Made by a program: the position numbers and the translations under genes. Below the pieces are notes generated by a model, which was not told where the DNA came from, did not search any database, and saw only the letters and a program-made list of their open reading frames with translations. A stretch of 64,000 bases of DNA, taken from positions 62,001 through 126,000 of the forward strand of contig JAFECE010000011.1 in assembly GCA_018242295.1 (NCBI GenBank), written 5' to 3'. The DNA is from Pseudomonadota bacterium. GTDB lineage: Bacteria > Pseudomonadota > Alphaproteobacteria > Rhizobiales > Hyphomicrobiaceae. Of the stretch, positions 55,056 through 63,601 are shown in pieces. Within the stretch, counting starts at the first letter, position 1. Each line of letters opens with the position of its first letter.

Positions 55056-55856
55056 ATGCCCCGCTACCGCATTACCATTGAATACGACGGCACGTCTTTT
55101 GTCGGCTGGCAGCGGCAGGCCGAAGGTCTATCGATCCAAGGCTTGCTCGAAGACGCGATCCGAAAATTCACCGGCGAAACGGCCGGTGTGCGCGGCGCCG
55201 GACGGACCGATGCGGGGGTTCATGCGCTGGGGCAGGTCGCGCATTTCGATCTGACGAAAGAGTGGGCGGCCACGCGCGTTCGCGATGCGATGAATTTTCA
55301 TCTGCGTCCGCATCCGATCGGCATCGTCGCGTCGGAAGCCGTGGACGCCGCGTTCGACGCGCGCTTCAGTGCGGTGAAGCGTCATTACCGGTATCGCTTG
55401 CTGACACGCCGCGCGCCGCCAATCCTCGATAAAAACCGCGTCTGGTGGACGATGCGCGATCTCGATGCCGAGGCGATGAACGATGCGGCGCAGGCGCTTG
55501 TCGGAAAGCACGATTTTACGACATTCCGCGCGGCGCAATGCCAGGCGCAGTCGCCGGTGAAAACGCTCGACGTTTTCGATATCAAACGTTTCGGAGACGA
55601 GATCGTGTGCGAGGTTTCGGCGCGGTCGTTCCTGCACCATCAGGTGCGGTCGATGGTCGGGAGCCTGAAACTCGTCGGCGAGGGGAAGTGGTCGCGTGCC
55701 GATCTTGCGGCAGCGCTTGCCGCGCGCGACCGCGAGGCGTGCGGGCCAGTTTCGCCCGCATCGGGACTTTATCTCGTTGGCGTCGATTATCCGGAAGACG
55801 CTGTTACGACGTCTTCGAGTCCTCAGTCACAATCGCCAGGAATTCCTGACGCGTAA
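55056..55856 (+). CDS. truA: tRNA pseudouridine synthase A (TruA)
   Basis: 266 aa enzyme modifying positions 38-40 of tRNA anticodon arms. The catalytic Asp52 is in [14 protein letters not shown], and the conserved [16 protein letters not shown] and [12 protein letters not shown] segments follow. The C-terminal extension of about 15 residues ([16 protein letters not shown]) runs into the convergent folE gene, overlapping by 53 bp. Confidence 0.95.
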   Translation: MPRYRITIEYDGTSFVGWQRQAEGLSIQGLLEDAIRKFTGETAGVRGAGRTDAGVHALGQVAHFDLTKEWAATRVRDAMNFHLRPHPIGIVASEAVDAAFDARFSAVKRHYRYRLLTRRAPPILDKNRVWWTMRDLDAEAMNDAAQALVGKHDFTTFRAAQCQAQSPVKTLDVFDIKRFGDEIVCEVSARSFLHHQVRSMVGSLKLVGEGKWSRADLAAALAARDREACGPVSPASGLYLVGVDYPEDAVTTSSSPQSQSPGIPDA

Positions 55857-56397
55857 GCGGATTGTCTCTGAAGGCGCCGAGCATGCGGCTCGTCACCATG
55901 TCGGTTCCTGGCTTAAGGACGCCGCGCGTCGTCATGCAGTGATGCTCGGCCTTGATCACGACGGCGACGCCCTGCGGCTTCAGCACGTCCTGGATCGTGT
56001 TGGCGATCTGCGCGGTCATCTTCTCCTGGATCTGAAGACGCTTGGCGTAAGCATCGACGACGCGGGCTAGCTTCGAGATGCCGACGACGCGGCCATCAGG
56101 AATATAGCCGACCCAGGCGTGACCGATGATCGGCGCCATGTGATGCTCGCAGTGGCTTTCGAAGCGGATGCCGCGGAGCACGATCATCTCGTCGTAGCCT
56201 TCGATCTCCTCGAAGGTCTTCTGGAGAATGGCTTCCGGATCCTGGTCGTAGCCGCGGAAATATTCTTCAAGTGCCTTCGCGACGCGGGACGGTGTTTCCT
56301 GCAGACCGTCGCGTGAAGGGTCATCGCCCGTCCAGCGGATGATCGTCTTGACGGCCGCTTCAACTTCGGCGCGCGTCGGCTTCTTTTCTGAATTCAT
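55804..56397 (-). CDS. folE: GTP cyclohydrolase I FolE
   Basis: 197 aa enzyme for the first step of folate/pterin synthesis. Zinc-binding Cys and His are in [15 protein letters not shown] and the later [12 protein letters not shown]. The active-site block [32 protein letters not shown] is complete. ATG at 56397 is used; a GTG at 56433 is in frame. There is no obvious Shine-Dalgarno for either. It overlaps truA by 53 bp tail to tail. Confidence 0.95.
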   Translation of the reverse strand: MNSEKKPTRAEVEAAVKTIIRWTGDDPSRDGLQETPSRVAKALEEYFRGYDQDPEAILQKTFEEIEGYDEMIVLRGIRFESHCEHHMAPIIGHAWVGYIPDGRVVGISKLARVVDAYAKRLQIQEKMTAQIANTIQDVLKPQGVAVVIKAEHHCMTTRGVLKPGTDMVTSRMLGAFRDNPLTRQEFLAIVTEDSKTS

Positions 56398-56616
56398 TTG
56401 AGAACACTGGTTGTTATTGGATGGAACGGTCACGGCAACAGACGCCGATGACTGCCCTTATAGACCCATCGGATTCCACACCGCAAACGCCACCTTGCCG
56501 CCGCTAGATGGGGCCGCGGTGGCGTTTGTCGATATTGGAGACTTGTCGCAGTTAATTTGGGCATGCCGGAGAACGCCGGAGATAGTCATCTGGGGCCTCC
56601 CTTGGCTTTTTTGCAG

Positions 56617-57987
56617 TCAAAGCAGGGTGCCGCGTAGAACGAGAAGTGCCACACTGAAATAGATCATCAAGCCGGTAACGTCGACCAGTGTCGCGACGAA
56701 CGGGGCCGAGGCGCTTGCCGGGTCGAAGCCCAGACGTTTCAGCACGAACGGCAGCATCGAGCCTGCCAGCGAGCCGAAGGTCACGATGCCGACAAGTCCC
56801 AATCCGACCGTCAACGCCACCAATTGCCAGTGCTCGCCATAATCGAAGATGCCGAGCTTCTGCCATAGCGTAATGCGGGCCATGCCGATGACGCCCAGGA
56901 TGGCTCCGAGCGTCACGCCTGTCGGGATCTCCCTCACGGCCACACGCCACCAGTCGCGCAGCCGAATCTGGCCGAGCGCGAGTGCGCGAATGAGCAGCGA
57001 GGTTGCCTGCGAACCGGAATTGCCGCCGGAACTCATGATGAGCGGAATGAAAAGGGTGAGCACAACTGCTTTTTCCAGCTCGTCCGAGTAATGCTGCATG
57101 GCGCTGGCAGTCAGCATTTCGCCGAGAAAGAGCGCGCACAGCCAGCCGGCGCGTTTGCGGATCATCTCGACGAAGCTGATTTGAAGATAGGGCTCGGCGA
57201 TGCCTTCGACGCCGCCGAACTTCTGGACGTCTTCCGTACTTTCGGCGAGGATCGTGTCGATGACGTCGTCAACGGTCACGATGCCCAGCACGCGCTGCCG
57301 GGCATTGAGGACGGGCACGGCGAGAAGGTCGTGGATCGAGATGAGGCGCGCCACTTCCTCGCGGTCGGTATCGGGTCCGACCCATAGGGGTTCGCGGTCA
57401 GGCGCAACTTCGAGGATCGGCTGATCCGGCTGCCCCATGATCAGCTGGCGCAGCGTCACCGTCTGCACCAGCGCGCGGGATTGCGGATCGAGGACGTAGA
57501 TAGCATAGATCGTCTCGCGGGTGTGCTCAACCTCGCGGATCAACTTCAACGTCTCGGCCACGGTGAAGGTCGAAGGAACGCTGACGAACTCCGTCGTCAT
57601 CAAGCTGCCGGCCGTGCCCTCGGGATAGGTCAGCAGCAGTTTCAGAGAGGCGGCGGTCTCGAAATCGACCAGGCTCAGGAGCTTGGTCTGGTCGGGTGGG
57701 TCAAGCTGGCGCAGCGTGTCGGCCGCTCGGTCCGCCGACATGCCCTTCAGGACTTGGCCGGCGAATTCGTCGGGGAGTTCGAGGATGAGGTCGCCGGCGC
57801 GCGTCAGCTCGGGACGGTCAAAAATTTCGACAACGCGATCGAGGGGCAATTCGGCGAGTATCGAGCCTGCCGTCTCGAGATCCACCTCGTTGAGCTGGGC
57901 GACGATATCGGCGTCGTGCTCTTCAAGCAGCTCCACCAAGACAATCGGGTCGACGTTGTCACCCGAGGCGCTGCGGATGTTTTCCAT
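56617..57987 (-). CDS. mgtE: Magnesium transporter MgtE
   Basis: 456 aa Mg2+ channel. N-domain helical repeats (about 20-135), a tandem CBS domain pair (about 140-265, with LISIHDLLAVPVLNARQRVLGIVTVDDVID) and five C-terminal helices. The pore region GGNSGSQATSLLIRALALG and the late VGIVTFGSLAGSMLPFVLKRLGFDPASASAPF are diagnostic. AAGGTGAG precedes the ATG. I see no Mg-sensing leader. A 219 bp gap without features separates it from folE. Confidence 0.95.
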   Translation of the reverse strand: MENIRSASGDNVDPIVLVELLEEHDADIVAQLNEVDLETAGSILAELPLDRVVEIFDRPELTRAGDLILELPDEFAGQVLKGMSADRAADTLRQLDPPDQTKLLSLVDFETAASLKLLLTYPEGTAGSLMTTEFVSVPSTFTVAETLKLIREVEHTRETIYAIYVLDPQSRALVQTVTLRQLIMGQPDQPILEVAPDREPLWVGPDTDREEVARLISIHDLLAVPVLNARQRVLGIVTVDDVIDTILAESTEDVQKFGGVEGIAEPYLQISFVEMIRKRAGWLCALFLGEMLTASAMQHYSDELEKAVVLTLFIPLIMSSGGNSGSQATSLLIRALALGQIRLRDWWRVAVREIPTGVTLGAILGVIGMARITLWQKLGIFDYGEHWQLVALTVGLGLVGIVTFGSLAGSMLPFVLKRLGFDPASASAPFVATLVDVTGLMIYFSVALLVLRGTLL

Positions 57988-58283
57988 GGCTCACCTTTCG
58001 ATCCGCCGTTGCAACGGATCGTGGTGAGCCGACCCAAGGTCAGGCCACGAGCCGCAACGGCCGAAGCATTCGACTACTGTCGCCAGACAAGGGTTTGGGT
58101 TCCTTCGAAATCGCGGCGCCAGAAATCACGGCAGCCACCCAGCCAGATGATCCGATTGCTATTAATAGTCAAGTGCAAGACTTGCTGTTTTTTCGGACCC
58201 CTGGCGCGGCACGGTGAGCACGACGGTCCGCGTGCCGCTCAAAGCTCTTCGGAATGCGCCACCGGCGTCATGCCAATCCCTAC
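57988..58283. other. 296 bp gap between mgtE and the alpha/beta hydrolase gene
   Basis: This stretch holds the mgtE promoter side and the 3' flank of the hydrolase gene. A short palindrome GCAAG-A-CTTGC near 58173-58183 is followed by a run of T on the plus strand. No gene, riboswitch or RNA is recognised. Confidence 0.4.
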
Positions 58284-59222
58284 TCAGTTCAGTTTTGCGA
58301 GGAACGCGCGGACCAGGTCCGCGATCTCGTCGACGGCTTCGTCGAGAGCGAAGTGGCCGGCGTCAAGCATATGGACCTCGGCGTTTGGTACGTCGCGCGC
58401 ATAGGCGGCTGCGCCGGCCACGGCAAATGAAGGGTCATATTTTCCCCACACCACGAGCATGGGCGGCTGATGTTGGCGTAGCCATGCCTGCCACTTCGGG
58501 TATGACGCCACGTTGTTGCGGTAGTCGTAGAAGAGGTCAGCCTGAATTCTATCCTGGCCGGGCCGCGACAGCGATGCGAACTCGTCGGTCCACGTATCGG
58601 GGTTATATCGTTCCGGGTGCGGGCTCGCTCCGACGTGGCGTTGCCTGCATGCAGCGAGCGATGTGAAGCTCGACATGAAGCTTGCCTCGTTCGCCGCGCG
58701 ATCCTGCCAATAGGCTTTGCGCGCTTCCCACGCTGGGCCGAGCCCCTCGATATGAGCGACCGCGTTCTGAATGATCATGCCTCGAACGCGCTCGGGATGT
58801 GCAAGCGCAAGGCGAAATCCGATGGGACCTCCATAATCCTGCATGAACAATACATAGCTCTCAAGGCCGAGCTTTTCTGTGAAATCGCCGATCACGGCTG
58901 CCAGATGGTCGAAGGTGTAGGCAAATGTTTCCGCTGATGGTGCATCGCTATTGCCGAAGCCCGGATAGTCCGGCGCAACGAGGTGATAGCGGTCGGCGAG
59001 CTTTGGGATCAGTGTGTCGTACATCCGCGATGACGTTGGGAAGCCATGCAGAAGCAGCACGGTCGGGGCATCACGTGGACCAGCTTCGCGATAGAAGATC
59101 TTCAGGCCATCGACCGCGACAGTGTTATAGGTCGTCGCTCGCGATGTCGAAGGAATCGCCTGCGCGTGCGCCGCGTTGCCGAAGAGTGCCAATCCGGCCA
59201 TGAGAAAAGCTCTCTTGAGCAT
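58284..59222 (-). CDS. Exported alpha/beta hydrolase (haloalkane dehalogenase/epoxide hydrolase type)
   Basis: 312 aa alpha/beta hydrolase with a signal peptide (MLKRAFLMAGLALFGNAAHA). Oxyanion-hole motif LLLHGFPTSSRMYD, nucleophile Asp in FMQDYGGPIGFR (D-Y-G-G-P as in haloalkane dehalogenases and epoxide hydrolases), and the catalytic His in LDAGHFALDE. An acid residue may be in WGKYDPSF. GGAAGGGGG precedes the ATG at 59222. Export is unusual for the dehalogenase group. It is divergent from the polyketide synthase gene. Confidence 0.88.
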   Translation of the reverse strand: MLKRAFLMAGLALFGNAAHAQAIPSTSRATTYNTVAVDGLKIFYREAGPRDAPTVLLLHGFPTSSRMYDTLIPKLADRYHLVAPDYPGFGNSDAPSAETFAYTFDHLAAVIGDFTEKLGLESYVLFMQDYGGPIGFRLALAHPERVRGMIIQNAVAHIEGLGPAWEARKAYWQDRAANEASFMSSFTSLAACRQRHVGASPHPERYNPDTWTDEFASLSRPGQDRIQADLFYDYRNNVASYPKWQAWLRQHQPPMLVVWGKYDPSFAVAGAAAYARDVPNAEVHMLDAGHFALDEAVDEIADLVRAFLAKLN

Positions 59223-59694
59223 AGCGCCCCCTTCCAGAAGTGTCTTCGTGATTTGCGGATGACCCATTCGCGGTCGCCTTCGTGGAATTGACGTATGAGA
59301 CCATAACGGAGTCTCCGCCTCCACATGACCTTGCCACTTGCTGGAATATTCCCGCAATTGCCATTGGGCGGCAAAAATGCCTGATAACTAACGCTACGCT
59401 CCCGTGCGAAGACCGCAGTCATTATCCTCCAGGCGTTTGGAATTGCTCAAAACGCACACTACTGACGATATTTTGCAAACGCCATCGGATGTCTGCTTTT
59501 GAAGGATAAATAGATTTCGCCTGACTGGCGCGAAGCGTCGCCAAAGTTATGACGGCGAGGCGAATTGGATTTTAGGTACAAGGTAAGCATGCTGACAAAG
59601 CCGATTTGCCGGCGAATCTCGAAATGCCCTAATTGTCATTCAGGCGCAGGCGGCGTTCAGGCACGTCGCTGTTTTCGACCGACGGGAACGATCC
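59223..59694. other. 472 bp divergent gap between hydrolase and polyketide synthase genes
   Basis: The gap should hold promoters for both genes. It has a mixed base composition with AT-rich patches near 59450-59520 and 59560-59600. The hydrolase frame stays open upstream to 59357 without signal-peptide character. I see no operator or small gene that I can defend. Confidence 0.45.
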
Positions 59695-60801
59695 ATGACA
59701 GTGCTGCCGATTGACTTCGCAAAGCACGTGCGTAAGCCGGACCTTGGGCTCCCGGTTGAAATTCTTTCGATTGCGTCCGCCAACCCGCCCCTCAAGGTCA
59801 GCCAGAGCGATGCGCTCGCCAATGCGGCGCTGATCTATCCGCAGTTCGCGAGCATGCATGGGCTTTTTTCGAATACGGGCATCGAGCATCGCTACACCTG
59901 CCAGCCGATGGACTGGTACCGGCAAACGCATACGTGGGAAGAGCGCACGGACGTCTTTCAAAAGCATGCGTTGGACCTGCTTGAGCAGGTCGCGCTCGAA
60001 GCAACCGCCCGCGCGGGGCTGGCTCTCGGCGATATCGATGCCTTTGTCACCAATACGATCACGGGCCTCGCCATTCCCAGTCTCGACGCGCTTCTCATGA
60101 ACCGCCTGCCATTTTCACCGAACGTCGAGCGGCTGCCGATTTTCGGACTTGGCTGTGGCGGTGGCGTCGCGGGGCTCGCCCGCGCGGCGCGATTTGCGCA
60201 AGGGCGGCCAGGGCGGAACGTACTCTTCATTACCGTCGATCTCTGCAGCCTTTGCGCGCGTCCCAACGATCCGAGCATGGCGATGTTCGTTGCCGCAGCC
60301 TTGTTCGGCGACGGCGCGGCGGGTGTCGTACTGCGGACAGCTGCAAATGGCGCGAGTGAGGGCGGCAATTGCAATAGGCCGGTTGTGCGCACGTTCGGTG
60401 AGCACACGTGGCGGAACACGCGGCATATCATGGGATGGGATGTCAAAGGCGACGGCTTTGGGGTCGTGCTCAGTCCGGAGCTTCCAACGTTGATGCGCAA
60501 CAATCTCGGTCCGGTGGTGAAGGACTTCGTCGGCAGAAGCGGTATGACGCTCGCGGACTTCAAAGGATTCCTTTTTCATCCGGGGGGACGCAAGGTGCTG
60601 GAAACGGCGGAAGAGGTGCTCGGCATCGAGAGGTCGATGCTCGCGCATTCCTGGGGTGTGCTGCGCGACTTCGGAAACATGTCGTCGGCGACGGCGCTCT
60701 TCATCTTGCAGCGAGCGATGACCGCGGGCGAAAAGGGGCGGCACCTTTTGGCGGCGTTTGGTCCAGGGTTTTCGGCTTATTTCGTGGCGCTCGATCTTTA
60801 G
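59695..60801 (+). CDS. Type III polyketide synthase (chalcone/stilbene synthase-like)
   Basis: 368 aa homodimeric condensing enzyme. The catalytic triad is visible: Cys154 in FGLGCGGGVAGL, His295 in FLFHPGGRKVLE and Asn328 in RDFGNMSSATALF. Such enzymes extend an acyl-CoA starter with malonyl-CoA to give pyrones, resorcinols or related phenolics. The neighbouring convergent FAD oxidoreductase and ICMT-type methyltransferase match the SrsA/SrsC/SrsB set that makes alkylresorcinols and alkylquinones. Long-chain starter use is therefore likely but inferred. Its stop overlaps the FAD gene stop. Confidence 0.92.
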   Translation: MTVLPIDFAKHVRKPDLGLPVEILSIASANPPLKVSQSDALANAALIYPQFASMHGLFSNTGIEHRYTCQPMDWYRQTHTWEERTDVFQKHALDLLEQVALEATARAGLALGDIDAFVTNTITGLAIPSLDALLMNRLPFSPNVERLPIFGLGCGGGVAGLARAARFAQGRPGRNVLFITVDLCSLCARPNDPSMAMFVAAALFGDGAAGVVLRTAANGASEGGNCNRPVVRTFGEHTWRNTRHIMGWDVKGDGFGVVLSPELPTLMRNNLGPVVKDFVGRSGMTLADFKGFLFHPGGRKVLETAEEVLGIERSMLAHSWGVLRDFGNMSSATALFILQRAMTAGEKGRHLLAAFGPGFSAYFVALDL

Positions 60802-61967
60802 GTTCGCGCGTCCGCCGACGTTATCAAGCTGTCGAGACCGCTGAGGCGTGTCGCGGAGACGAGCATCGTCACCATGCTGGGGAACAGGCGGGCTCCCACA
60901 ATTCCGGCACGGCGGAGGCGAGCGTCGGCAATGACCCGGTCGATAATTAATGCACGGCGAAACTGTGGCTTGCAGGTCGCGAGCATGCGGAATTGAAAGC
61001 TAGAAGCGCCTTCGCCCTTGAGAACGGCTTGCGCGGCGGCAATTCCCGATGCCAAAGCGAGGGCAGTGCCGTCGCCGGAGAATGAAGGGATTACGGCTAA
61101 TTGGTCACCGACCGGGTAGATCGTCTCCGCGATCGTCTCCGACCGCATGAAGCCGTAAGGCAGTCCCGAGACGGCGAGCGGCTTTTCCCAGTCGGGTGTC
61201 GCGCCGTTTGTGAGTTCTTCGAAGAAAGGGGATTGCCGCGCGAAATAGGCCGATTGGGCGGTCCAGCTCGTCCCGACGGATTGCAGAACATCGGAACTCA
61301 CGATCCATGCCATCGAGAGCGTTCCCTCCTCGATCATGCATAACCCGAGGTAGCCGCCTGTAAATGCGATCAGATGGACGACATCCATCAGCGCCGCGCG
61401 CGTTGCTTCCGCAGGGCGGAGATGCATTTTGAAGCCGACCATCGGCGCATCGGGTCTTGGAAGACAGCGTATGTTGTGCTTGCCGCTCGCAAGGGCTGCG
61501 GCACGGCATTCGAAAGACGCACCTGCCGTCTGAACACGAACACGGCCTCCGCAAGCTTCGAGCCGTTCGACCGATGTCGCGCGATGGATCTTTGCGCCGG
61601 CGCGTTGCGCTGCTTGCAGGAGCGCTTCATCAAGCAGAAGCCGCGAAATGCCGACCGCCGCGAAGGGCAGCTGCGCGCTGGCACGCGCCGCGCCGCTCGC
61701 GAGACAGAGCGTTTCGACGGGACTGCCGCCGAGAGCTGGGACGTTGATACCGAGATAGTGCAGCAGTGCTTGTGCGCGGTCGCTTAGGAATTCGCCGCAA
61801 ACTTTGTGATGTGGGCCGCGCATGCGCTCAAATATCATCGCGCTTGCGCCATTGCGTGCGAGTTCGAGGGCGAATGCGGAACCTGCCAAACCGCCGCCGA
61901 CGGCTATGGCGTCCGCTGTCGTGCCGCTGATGGGCACATCGTCAGGTCTCGGTTCGCTGTGTCGCAA
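60798..61967 (-). CDS. FAD-dependent oxidoreductase (geranylgeranyl reductase/hydroxylase type)
   Basis: 389 aa flavoprotein. The FAD-binding start AIAVGGGLAGSAFALELARNG and the C-terminal GDQLAVIPSFSGDGTALALASGIAAA identify the FAD oxidoreductase fold used by aromatic hydroxylases and geranylgeranyl reductases. Coupled to a type III synthase it may hydroxylate the phenolic ring, as SrsC does. The start is uncertain: TTG 61967 overlaps the methyltransferase by 26 bp, while GTG 61937 lies after its stop. Three residues before the FAD motif are Ala/Asp/Ala, as usual. Confidence 0.82.
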   Translation of the reverse strand: MRHSEPRPDDVPISGTTADAIAVGGGLAGSAFALELARNGASAMIFERMRGPHHKVCGEFLSDRAQALLHYLGINVPALGGSPVETLCLASGAARASAQLPFAAVGISRLLLDEALLQAAQRAGAKIHRATSVERLEACGGRVRVQTAGASFECRAAALASGKHNIRCLPRPDAPMVGFKMHLRPAEATRAALMDVVHLIAFTGGYLGLCMIEEGTLSMAWIVSSDVLQSVGTSWTAQSAYFARQSPFFEELTNGATPDWEKPLAVSGLPYGFMRSETIAETIYPVGDQLAVIPSFSGDGTALALASGIAAAQAVLKGEGASSFQFRMLATCKPQFRRALIIDRVIADARLRRAGIVGARLFPSMVTMLVSATRLSGLDSLITSADART

Positions 61968-62493
61968 CGGCTTGCTCGGAAAGCGCGCGCCGAACCGAAA
62001 GAGCGTCGTCCTCGAGTTCGATCTTGTACGCTAGAACCGCGGTCCAGACCGCGCCCATGATGATGCCGACGGCCAAGGCGCCAAAGACGGCCGGCAGCAG
62101 AAACGTCTCGGCAATCGTGACCGCGTAATTGGGATGACGAAGATATCGATAGGGGCCGCGGAGAGTGACCGGCGCGCCTTCGAGCGTAAAGATGCGGTGC
62201 GTCCAAAATCGTCCGAGCGTACCGATGACCCAATAGCGGACGCCTTGGAGAGCAATATAGATCGCCGCCAAAACATAGGACGCTGTCGCGGTCGGGGGGA
62301 TCAGAAAAAAGATGCTCGCGATCCAGGCGAGATGCGTCGTCGCGACGACCGGATAATAGGATCGGCCCGCTTCCTTGGCGCCGGCTGCGATCAACGCCCG
62401 CGTGTTGCGGGCCGAGTAAAGCTCCTCGGCTCCCCTTTGGAGGAGAACGAGCAGCGCGATTATCTGCGGCAGGCCGATAAGGTCTGAGAGCAT
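61942..62493 (-). CDS. Isoprenylcysteine carboxyl methyltransferase family protein
   Basis: 183 aa membrane methyltransferase of the ICMT/PEMT type with four or five hydrophobic segments. The C-terminal signature RGPYRYLRHPNYAVTIAE gives the R-H-P-N-Y motif for S-adenosylmethionine and substrate binding. In type III polyketide clusters (srsB, bpsB) such enzymes O-methylate phenolic or pyrone lipids. It overlaps the next gene start and is transcribed as a unit with it. Confidence 0.86.
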   Translation of the reverse strand: MLSDLIGLPQIIALLVLLQRGAEELYSARNTRALIAAGAKEAGRSYYPVVATTHLAWIASIFFLIPPTATASYVLAAIYIALQGVRYWVIGTLGRFWTHRIFTLEGAPVTLRGPYRYLRHPNYAVTIAETFLLPAVFGALAVGIIMGAVWTAVLAYKIELEDDALSVRRALSEQAVATQRTET

Positions 62494-62550
62494 GGACTAG
62501 CCGCTCACGAATGAATTCGGCGCCACTCTACAATTGGATTGCCGCCATTC

Positions 62551-63525
62551 CTAACGATTGCGATCCGATTGGTTGATCAGCCATTGCTGAACGGCATTTG
62601 GGACGCCTTCTTCGCAGGATGGAAAAGCGAACGAAAATCCGGTGGATTTCAGCCGATGGTTTGAAAGCCGGTTTTCATAAGCCAGGCTGTCGGCGATGAC
62701 ATGGCCGGACAGAAGCTTCAGCAGAGCGAATGGCAACTTGCGGCCGTGCCCTCGGACGCCCAATGCCTTCGCCGCGATCTCGGCCAATCGCTCGCCCGGA
62801 ACGGGCAGGTCGTCGACGATGAAATAGCGGCTTCCTATCTCACCATGGCCGGTCAGATGAAGAAGGGCGCGGGCACAGTCCTCGACGTGTACCGGAGATG
62901 TGTAGCGGGGAGGACCTTGGAGGCCGTAGACAGGTCTGCCGTCCCGGAGCGGTTCGAGCACGTACTGCGCGAACCAGGAGCCGGGGCCATAAACCCAGCC
63001 CGGGAACGCGGCGACGATCGGTAGTCCGCGTGCGACGTAATCCGGCAGGGATTCGATAGCTGGAGCGAGATAGGGTCCCCATCCTCGCGGATGAGGAACC
63101 GCGGTCTCGTTGCGGATTTCCGGTCCGCAGTCCCCATAATAGCTGGTGCCGGCGACGTAGACGATCTGCCGTGTCTTCGCGGGGTCGATGGCTTCGAACA
63201 GAGCGCGATCCATGTCGAGCCGGCGGAGGCAGTACTGTCTCGCGCGTTCCTTGGTGACGCGGCCGCCGAATGTCTGAGGCTGCGCGAGATGGATGACGGC
63301 GTCTGCCTTGCGCACGGCTTCCCGCCATGCGCCTTCTCTGTCGGACAGGTCGCCGGCGATGACCTTTACGCCCGGCGAGATAAGGGCATCAGCGTTGCTT
63401 TTCGATCTGCTCAGCGCATCGACTTCGTGGCCTGTGGCGATTGCCGCGCGGAGGACGTACGCGCCAATAAAGCCTGTGGCGCCTGTGAGAAAGATTCGTT
63501 GACCTGTCCCGGACGCCAAGGTCAT
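62551..63525 (-). CDS. NAD-dependent epimerase-like SDR with non-canonical active site
   Basis: 324 aa extended-SDR protein. The nucleotide motif IFLTGATGFIGAYVLRAA is complete, and the substrate domain shows VYGPGSWFAQYVLEPL. The usual Y-x-x-x-K active site reads PYLAPAIESL, so the Lys is Ala. Either another residue substitutes or the protein is not a normal dehydrogenase/epimerase. ATG 63525 has GGAGG close upstream; ATG 63534 is an alternative. It lies 57 bp upstream of the methyltransferase gene on the same strand and may belong to the same operon. Confidence 0.78.
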   Translation of the reverse strand: MTLASGTGQRIFLTGATGFIGAYVLRAAIATGHEVDALSRSKSNADALISPGVKVIAGDLSDREGAWREAVRKADAVIHLAQPQTFGGRVTKERARQYCLRRLDMDRALFEAIDPAKTRQIVYVAGTSYYGDCGPEIRNETAVPHPRGWGPYLAPAIESLPDYVARGLPIVAAFPGWVYGPGSWFAQYVLEPLRDGRPVYGLQGPPRYTSPVHVEDCARALLHLTGHGEIGSRYFIVDDLPVPGERLAEIAAKALGVRGHGRKLPFALLKLLSGHVIADSLAYENRLSNHRLKSTGFSFAFPSCEEGVPNAVQQWLINQSDRNR

Positions 63526-63601
63526 GGCCTCCATTCAGCTTGCGAAAAACGTTCATCCTCAAAGCGAAGATGTGAGCGCGCCTCGGGCCGCCGAGGACGC
63601 C

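Noticed and set aside
58173-58190. Short palindrome plus T-run near 58180 as a terminator
   Set aside because: The stem is only five base pairs without a loop and no plus-strand gene precedes it within a reasonable distance.
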